A DNA stretch of 10,244 nt from Paracoccaceae bacterium (lineage in GTDB: Bacteria > Pseudomonadota > Alphaproteobacteria > Rhodobacterales > Rhodobacteraceae). The notes under the pieces were generated by a model. The model was not told where the DNA came from. It did no database searches and saw only the letters and a list, made by a program, of their open reading frames with translations. The stretch is taken from the NCBI GenBank assembly GCA_003565055.1, contig PXDM01000531.1, positions 1 through 10,244 on the forward strand, written 5' to 3'. A program made the translations under genes and the position numbers. Shown here one piece after another: positions 6,756 through 10,244 of this stretch (positions are counted from its first letter, which is position 1; each line of letters begins with the position of its first letter).

Positions 6756-8177
6756 TCACAAGAGCGGGCTGGCCAGAGCGACCGTATTGTTGCGCAAGCG
6801 CCTGAAGACAGACCATTGCGCCACATCTTCCCGCGTCAACATGTGCGCGCGCGCGATGTAGCTGCGCTGGCGCGCGTCAAGCGTCTCGGTGAAGGCCGCG
6901 CAGTGATAGAGCAACCCGTTCTCATAGTTGAGATCGAAGCTGCGATGGTCGAGATTGGCCGTGCCCACCATCCCGAAACTCCCATCAACCGTCACGATCT
7001 TGGAATGGATCAGCCCTTCTTCGAACAGGTGGATCCGCGCGCCTGCGCGCAGGAGATCGGGGTAGAGGCTTTCGCTGGCCGCACCCACGATACGACTGTC
7101 ATTGCGCGCAGGCAGGATCAGGTCGACCTGCACGCCGCGCTCGGCGGCGGCGCAGATCGCCTTGTGCAGCGCCAGATCCGGCACGTAGTAAGGCGTCGTC
7201 AGCACAAGCCGCACGGTCGCGGCATAGATCATCGCGCGCATCACATCCGAAGGCGTTGTGTAGATGTCATCAGGCCCTGATGCGATGACCTGCGCAATGA
7301 CATCGCCCTCGGCCACAGGGGCCGCGCGCTGCAGCATGGCGCTCAGATCCTCGGAATGATGGGTCATCCAGTCATGCAGAAACACCGCCTGTTGCTGGCG
7401 CACGGCTGGCCCCTCCAAGCGCACCCAGAGATCGACCCAAGGCGCGTAGCGCGGCTTGATTGCAAAGGCTGCATCGGCGCAATTTCGGCTGCCGACCCAA
7501 CTCAGCGTATCGTCCACGACCACGATCTTGCGATGATTGCGCAGGTCGATGCGCTTGAACAGCAGGCTGACGAAGGGGTTGCCGACAGGTGCCGCGCGCT
7601 CCAGCGCCACGCCCGCGCCTTTCATCCGCTGCCAGAGCGGTGAGCGGATCAGATGTCGGGCCCCGTGATCATCGACGAGGACCCGGCAGGCGACCCCGCG
7701 CCGTGCCGCTGCGCAAAGCGCGTCAGCCATGCGGGTTCCGGTCTGGTCGGGCAGCCAGATGTAAAAGAGGACATGAACGTGATTACGCGCCGCCTCGATC
7801 GCGGCAAAGACATCCTCCATCATGTCATCGCCCTCGGGCAGAAGGGTCAGACGATTGCCGGGCAGCGGATCGAAACCGCTGATCGAGCGCCCTGCCGCGA
7901 AGGCCGGACGTGACGGGCCCCTGATCTGATCAGTGGGGGCATCGCGCGGCGCAACTGCAAGCAATTGATTGCGCACCTCGCGCATTCGCTCGCGCTTGGC
8001 GCGCTCCAGCCGAACCTCGCCAAAGAGAAAATACGCCCCGATCCCGAGGCCGGGCAGCGCCGAGATCACCGCGATCCAGGCCAGGCGTGCGGGGGGCGTC
8101 AGCCCGGTGCGCAGCAGCGCCCGGATAATGAAGCCCACCTGCAGAATGATCACGAGGATGACCGTCGCGCCTGCCAT
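6756..8177 (-). CDS. cls: Cardiolipin synthase (phospholipase D family, two HKD motifs)
   Basis: This 473-residue membrane enzyme is predicted to make cardiolipin from phosphatidylglycerol, by analogy with bacterial Cls proteins. Residues about 4-22 and 30-52 are two membrane helices forming the PLD-nuclease N-terminal domain (GLGIGAYFLFGEVRL is typical). Two catalytic motifs follow: NHRKIVVVDD with His215, Lys217, Asp222 and then SWVGSRN, and IHSKIVTVDG with His391, Lys393, Asp398 and then MVGTANLDHRSF. Both have the full HxK(x4)D pattern. I choose ATG 8177 because GGAAAAGG (8186-8193, - strand) sits 8 bases upstream and the helix begins at once. A GTG at 8216 would add 13 residues but has no ribosome-binding site. 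The length matches ClsA-type enzymes. The gene is convergent with the exported-protein gene and divergent from the CPBP protease gene, so it is probably transcribed alone. ClsA versus ClsC subtype cannot be settled from this sequence, but the N-terminal helices favour ClsA-like. Confidence 0.94.
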   Translation of the reverse strand: MAGATVILVIILQVGFIIRALLRTGLTPPARLAWIAVISALPGLGIGAYFLFGEVRLERAKRERMREVRNQLLAVAPRDAPTDQIRGPSRPAFAAGRSISGFDPLPGNRLTLLPEGDDMMEDVFAAIEAARNHVHVLFYIWLPDQTGTRMADALCAAARRGVACRVLVDDHGARHLIRSPLWQRMKGAGVALERAAPVGNPFVSLLFKRIDLRNHRKIVVVDDTLSWVGSRNCADAAFAIKPRYAPWVDLWVRLEGPAVRQQQAVFLHDWMTHHSEDLSAMLQRAAPVAEGDVIAQVIASGPDDIYTTPSDVMRAMIYAATVRLVLTTPYYVPDLALHKAICAAAERGVQVDLILPARNDSRIVGAASESLYPDLLRAGARIHLFEEGLIHSKIVTVDGSFGMVGTANLDHRSFDLNYENGLLYHCAAFTETLDARQRSYIARAHMLTREDVAQWSVFRRLRNNTVALASPLL

Positions 8178-8228
8178 GTCCCGCACCTTTTCCGTTCCCG
8201 CCCGCCACAGTCTCACGGCCCGGTCACA

Positions 8229-8242
8229 ATGTCACGCGACAT
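8229..8242. promoter_or_regulatory. Possible operator in the divergent cls / CPBP intergenic region
   Basis: ATGTC-ACGC-GACAT is a perfect 5+5 inverted repeat with a four-base spacer. It overlaps a direct repeat GTCAC-AAT-GTCAC (8223-8235). It lies in the roughly 140-base gap between two divergent genes, where a regulator could control both. No known regulator is recognised, and a repeat this short could be chance. Confidence 0.25.
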
Positions 8243-8253
8243 GCAACACGGGG

Positions 8254-8282
8254 TTGAAGCCCCCCGCCGAACGCGGTCTAAA
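8254..8282 (+). promoter_or_regulatory. Candidate promoter for the CPBP protease gene
   Basis: TTGAAG (8254-8259) and TCTAAA (8277-8282) are 17 bases apart, each matching the sigma-70 consensus at 4 of 6 positions. Transcription would begin near 8289 and leave a leader of about 28 bases. The -35 box lies within a small hairpin-capable stretch (GGGGT-TGAA-GCCCC, 8250-8263). Confidence 0.35.
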
Positions 8283-8316
8283 GGCGGCATCTGTCTGGAC
8301 TAGGTGAAGGCCCGTC

Positions 8317-9210
8317 ATGCTGCTCAGCCCGCTCATATTCGACCAATACGTGGCCCCCGCCCGGTTGCGCCCGCAGCTGTGGCGGCTTCTGGTCGGGTTG
8401 GGCCTGATGATGGTCATTTACATGGCCTGGATGGGCCTCGTCTTCGTCGCTGTCTGGCTGGCGCAAGGCGGTGCCACGCTGGAACAGGCCTTGGCGCTCA
8501 TCGGCTCCGGGGCCACCCCCGAGGGGCTGATCGTGCTGCTGCTGACCTTCGCGGGCATGGCGCTCGGCGTCTTCGCCGCGACCCGTTGGCTGCACAAGCG
8601 CTCCATCGCCTCGCTTTTCGGGCCGCGGCATCTGGTCATTCGCGATTTTGCCCTCGGGCTCGGCATCCTGACGCTCTTCGCCTTGCCCGGCATCCTCTGG
8701 TTCCTGTTTGGGCTTGATCTGACGCCAAATGTCGACCGCTCGGTCTGGCTGATCTTCCTGCCGCTGGCGTTGGCCGGGCTGCTGATCCAGACAGGCGCGG
8801 AAGAACTGGTCTTTCGCGGCTATATGCAACAACAACTCGCCGCCCGCTTCGCCTCGCGCTGGGTGTGGATGGTGCTGCCGTCAGTGCTCTTCGGGCTGGT
8901 CCATTATGCGCCCGAGGAGATGGGCGATTCGGTCTGGCTGATTGTCTTCGTGACGGGTTTTTTCGGGCTCATCATGGCGGATCTGACCGCGAGATCGGGC
9001 TCGCTGGGCATGGCCTGGGGGCTGCATTTCGGCAATAATCTCTTTGCGATGTTGCTGTTCACCACCGGCGAGGCACTTGACGGGCTGGCCCTCTACCGGC
9101 TGCCCTTCTCGGCACGCGATACGGACCAGATGCTCCCGCTGATTGCGTTCGACATCTTCGGGATGATCCTGATCTGGGCGGCCTGCCGCTATGTGTTGCG
9201 CAAGCGCTGA
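8317..9210 (+). CDS. CPBP-family intramembrane metalloprotease (CAAX-prenyl-protease-like / Abi)
   Basis: This 297-residue polytopic inner-membrane protein starts at ATG 8317 behind GAAGG (8306-8310). About seven or eight hydrophobic segments are visible. The three family motifs are intact: EELVFRG with Glu162, Glu163 and Arg167 (EExxxR); FGLVH with His196 (FxxxH); and HFGNN with His237 and Asn241 (HxxxN). These residues are known in Rce1-type and CPBP proteins to build the glutamate/histidine active site, so the enzyme should be active. Bacterial members have varied or unknown substrates: some process bacteriocins or confer self-immunity, and others are housekeeping membrane proteases. No peptide toxin or prenylation gene is visible nearby, so no substrate can be named. 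It is followed 56 bases later by accD in the same direction and may be cotranscribed with it. Confidence 0.9.
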   Translation: MLLSPLIFDQYVAPARLRPQLWRLLVGLGLMMVIYMAWMGLVFVAVWLAQGGATLEQALALIGSGATPEGLIVLLLTFAGMALGVFAATRWLHKRSIASLFGPRHLVIRDFALGLGILTLFALPGILWFLFGLDLTPNVDRSVWLIFLPLALAGLLIQTGAEELVFRGYMQQQLAARFASRWVWMVLPSVLFGLVHYAPEEMGDSVWLIVFVTGFFGLIMADLTARSGSLGMAWGLHFGNNLFAMLLFTTGEALDGLALYRLPFSARDTDQMLPLIAFDIFGMILIWAACRYVLRKR

Positions 9211-9239
9211 TTGCATTTCTCCCCCGCGCGGCTTATCTG
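9211..9239 (+). promoter_or_regulatory. Possible weak promoter before accD
   Basis: TTGCAT (9211-9216) and TATCTG (9234-9239) are separated by 17 bases in the 56-base gap before accD. Each box matches the consensus at only 3 of 6 positions, including the conserved TTG and TAT. It would allow accD-folC to be expressed apart from the protease gene. Confidence 0.25.
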
Positions 9240-9266
9240 CCCGACAACTTGATGCTGGATGCCCCG

Positions 9267-10193
9267 ATGAACTGGATCACCAATTACGTCCGCCCCACGA
9301 TCAACTCGCTGTTTTCGCGCCGCGAGATGCCGGAGAACCTGTGGGAAAAATGCCCCGAATGCGGCACGATGCTGTTTCATCGCGAGCTGACCGAGAACCA
9401 GCGGGTCTGCACCTCCTGCGGACATCACATGAATATCCCGCCACGCGAGCGGTTTCATTCCTTCTTCGATGGCGGTGTCTATCAGGAAATTGCCGTGCCT
9501 CAGCCGATTGCCGATCCGCTGCATTTCCGCGACCAGAAGAAATATCCCGACCGGATGCGCGCCGCGCAGAAACAGACCGGCGAGCGCGAGGCGATGCTGG
9601 TGGCCGAGGGCGAGATCCTGCGCACGCGCATTGTCGCCGTGGCGCAGGATTTCGAATTCATGGCGGGCTCGATGGGCATGTATGTCGGCAATGCGATCAT
9701 CGCGGCCTGCGAACATGCCGTGAAGCGCAAATTGCCGCTTGTGCTCTTTGCGGCTGCCGGTGGCGCGCGGATGCAGGAAGGCATCCTGTCGCTGATGCAG
9801 ATGCCGCGCAGCACCGTTGCGCTGGACATGCTGCGCGAAGCTGGCCTGCCCTATATCGTCGTGCTCACCCATCCGACCACGGGCGGCGTGACGGCGAGCT
9901 ATGCGATGCTTGGCGATGTTCAGATCGCAGAACCCGGCGCGCTCATCTGCTTTGCCGGGCCACGCGTGATCGAACAGACGATCCGCGAAAAGCTGCCCGA
10001 GGGCTTCCAGCGCGCAGAATATCTGCTGGAACACGGGATGCTCGACCGGGTGACGGCGCGCAAGCATCTGCGTGCGGAAATTGCGACAATCCTGCGCATG
10101 CTGACCAAACAAAGCGCAGTCGTGCACGGGGATCTGCCACGCCCTGATCCCGTTGCTGCGCCTGCGCCGGTCGCGGGACCCCCCACGCCATGA
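9267..10193 (+). CDS. accD: Acetyl-CoA carboxylase carboxyltransferase subunit beta
   Basis: AccD pairs with AccA to move the carboxyl group from carboxybiotin to acetyl-CoA, giving malonyl-CoA for fatty acid synthesis in the cytoplasm. The start is ATG 9267 because family members begin MNWI.NYVRP.I; ATG 9252 and TTG 9249 upstream would add 5 or 6 residues, and none of the three has a strong ribosome-binding site. The product has 308 residues. The N-terminal zinc ribbon is intact with Cys29, Cys32, Cys48 and Cys51 (C-x2-C-x15-C-x2-C). The crotonase-fold carboxyltransferase domain follows, with GGARMQEGILSLMQM, LTHPTTGGVTASYAMLGD and GPRVIEQTIREKLPEGFQ, all typical. The tail after about residue 288 is Pro/Ala-rich and probably flexible. 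The stop overlaps the folC start as ATGA. The accD-folC pair is common in bacteria, often preceded by trpA in alphaproteobacteria; here a CPBP protease gene stands there instead. Confidence 0.97.
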   Translation: MNWITNYVRPTINSLFSRREMPENLWEKCPECGTMLFHRELTENQRVCTSCGHHMNIPPRERFHSFFDGGVYQEIAVPQPIADPLHFRDQKKYPDRMRAAQKQTGEREAMLVAEGEILRTRIVAVAQDFEFMAGSMGMYVGNAIIAACEHAVKRKLPLVLFAAAGGARMQEGILSLMQMPRSTVALDMLREAGLPYIVVLTHPTTGGVTASYAMLGDVQIAEPGALICFAGPRVIEQTIREKLPEGFQRAEYLLEHGMLDRVTARKHLRAEIATILRMLTKQSAVVHGDLPRPDPVAAPAPVAGPPTP

Positions 10194-10244
10194 CGGCCCG
10201 GAATTCGGACGCGCTTTTGGCGCGGATGATGGAGTTTCACCCCA
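10190..10244 (+). CDS. folC: Start of folC: folylpolyglutamate synthase / dihydrofolate synthase (3'-truncated by window edge)
   Basis: ATG 10190 overlaps the accD stop by 4 bases (ATGA at 10190-10193). The 18 visible codons read MTARNSDALLARMMEFHP, closely resembling the N-terminus of alphaproteobacterial FolC, where ILARMM.LHPK precedes the nucleotide-binding domain. FolC adds glutamate to dihydropteroate and to folates. The call rests on this short stretch plus the well-known accD-folC gene order. Confidence 0.75.
   Translation, partial: MTARNSDALLARMMEFHP

Noticed and set aside
6723..7280. 185-codon + strand open frame over the 3' end of cls
   Set aside because: It is antisense to the second HKD domain of cardiolipin synthase, with no ribosome-binding site and no recognisable protein motif.
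8178..8216. GTG start at 8216 for cardiolipin synthase
   Set aside because: There is no ribosome-binding site upstream, while GGAAAAGG sits 8 bases before ATG 8177 and the membrane helix starts right after it.
8317..9210. CPBP protein as a bacteriocin immunity or abortive-infection system
   Set aside because: No small bacteriocin precursor, toxin, or exporter is visible next to it; the neighbours are housekeeping lipid and folate genes.
9189..10147. Long open frames on both strands over accD (312 codons on -, 318 codons on +)
   Set aside because: accD is certain from its zinc ribbon and carboxyltransferase motifs; the other frames are shadows rich in Arg, Ala, His or Cys without homology that I can see.

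Overview
The window is high-GC DNA with strong G/C third-position bias. Its protein families (AccD, an FolC N-terminus, a Dpp/Opp-type ABC importer, a two-HKD cardiolipin synthase) look like an alphaproteobacterium, most likely a member of the Rhodobacteraceae. The taxonomic call rests on recognised protein sequence style and is an inference.

Left part (1-5383, all + strand): a peptide-type ABC importer operon. It runs from the C-terminal tail of an ATP-binding subunit, through a periplasmic family 5 solute-binding protein and DppB-like and DppC-like permeases, to a gamma-glutamyltransferase-family Ntn hydrolase. The last three genes are translationally coupled by 4-base or near-4-base stop/start overlaps. 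A GC-rich stem-loop sits between the binding-protein gene and the first permease gene. The hydrolase has no signal peptide, so the likely scheme is that the binding protein captures an oligopeptide or amide-type compound, the importer brings it in, and the hydrolase cleaves it in the cytoplasm. The hydrolase keeps the catalytic Thr, but by hand alignment it has changed most residues that hold the gamma-glutamyl group in classical GGT, so its substrate is open. This is the best candidate in the window for undescribed biochemistry.

Middle part (5384-6755): a 340-base stretch without a convincing gene, more A/T-rich near its end, then a single gene with a TTG start. That gene encodes an unrecognised acidic exported protein with a short helical repeat region, two cysteines and a Gly/Pro/Ala-rich tail. 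A good intrinsic terminator follows it.

Right part (6756-10244): a cardiolipin synthase gene on the - strand, divergent from a CPBP-family intramembrane protease gene on the + strand. The protease gene is followed by accD (acetyl-CoA carboxylase carboxyltransferase beta subunit) and the first codons of folC, which overlaps accD by ATGA. This is core lipid and folate metabolism and looks like conserved chromosomal housekeeping territory.

I see no mobile element, CRISPR array, tRNA or rRNA gene, and no phage or defence genes.
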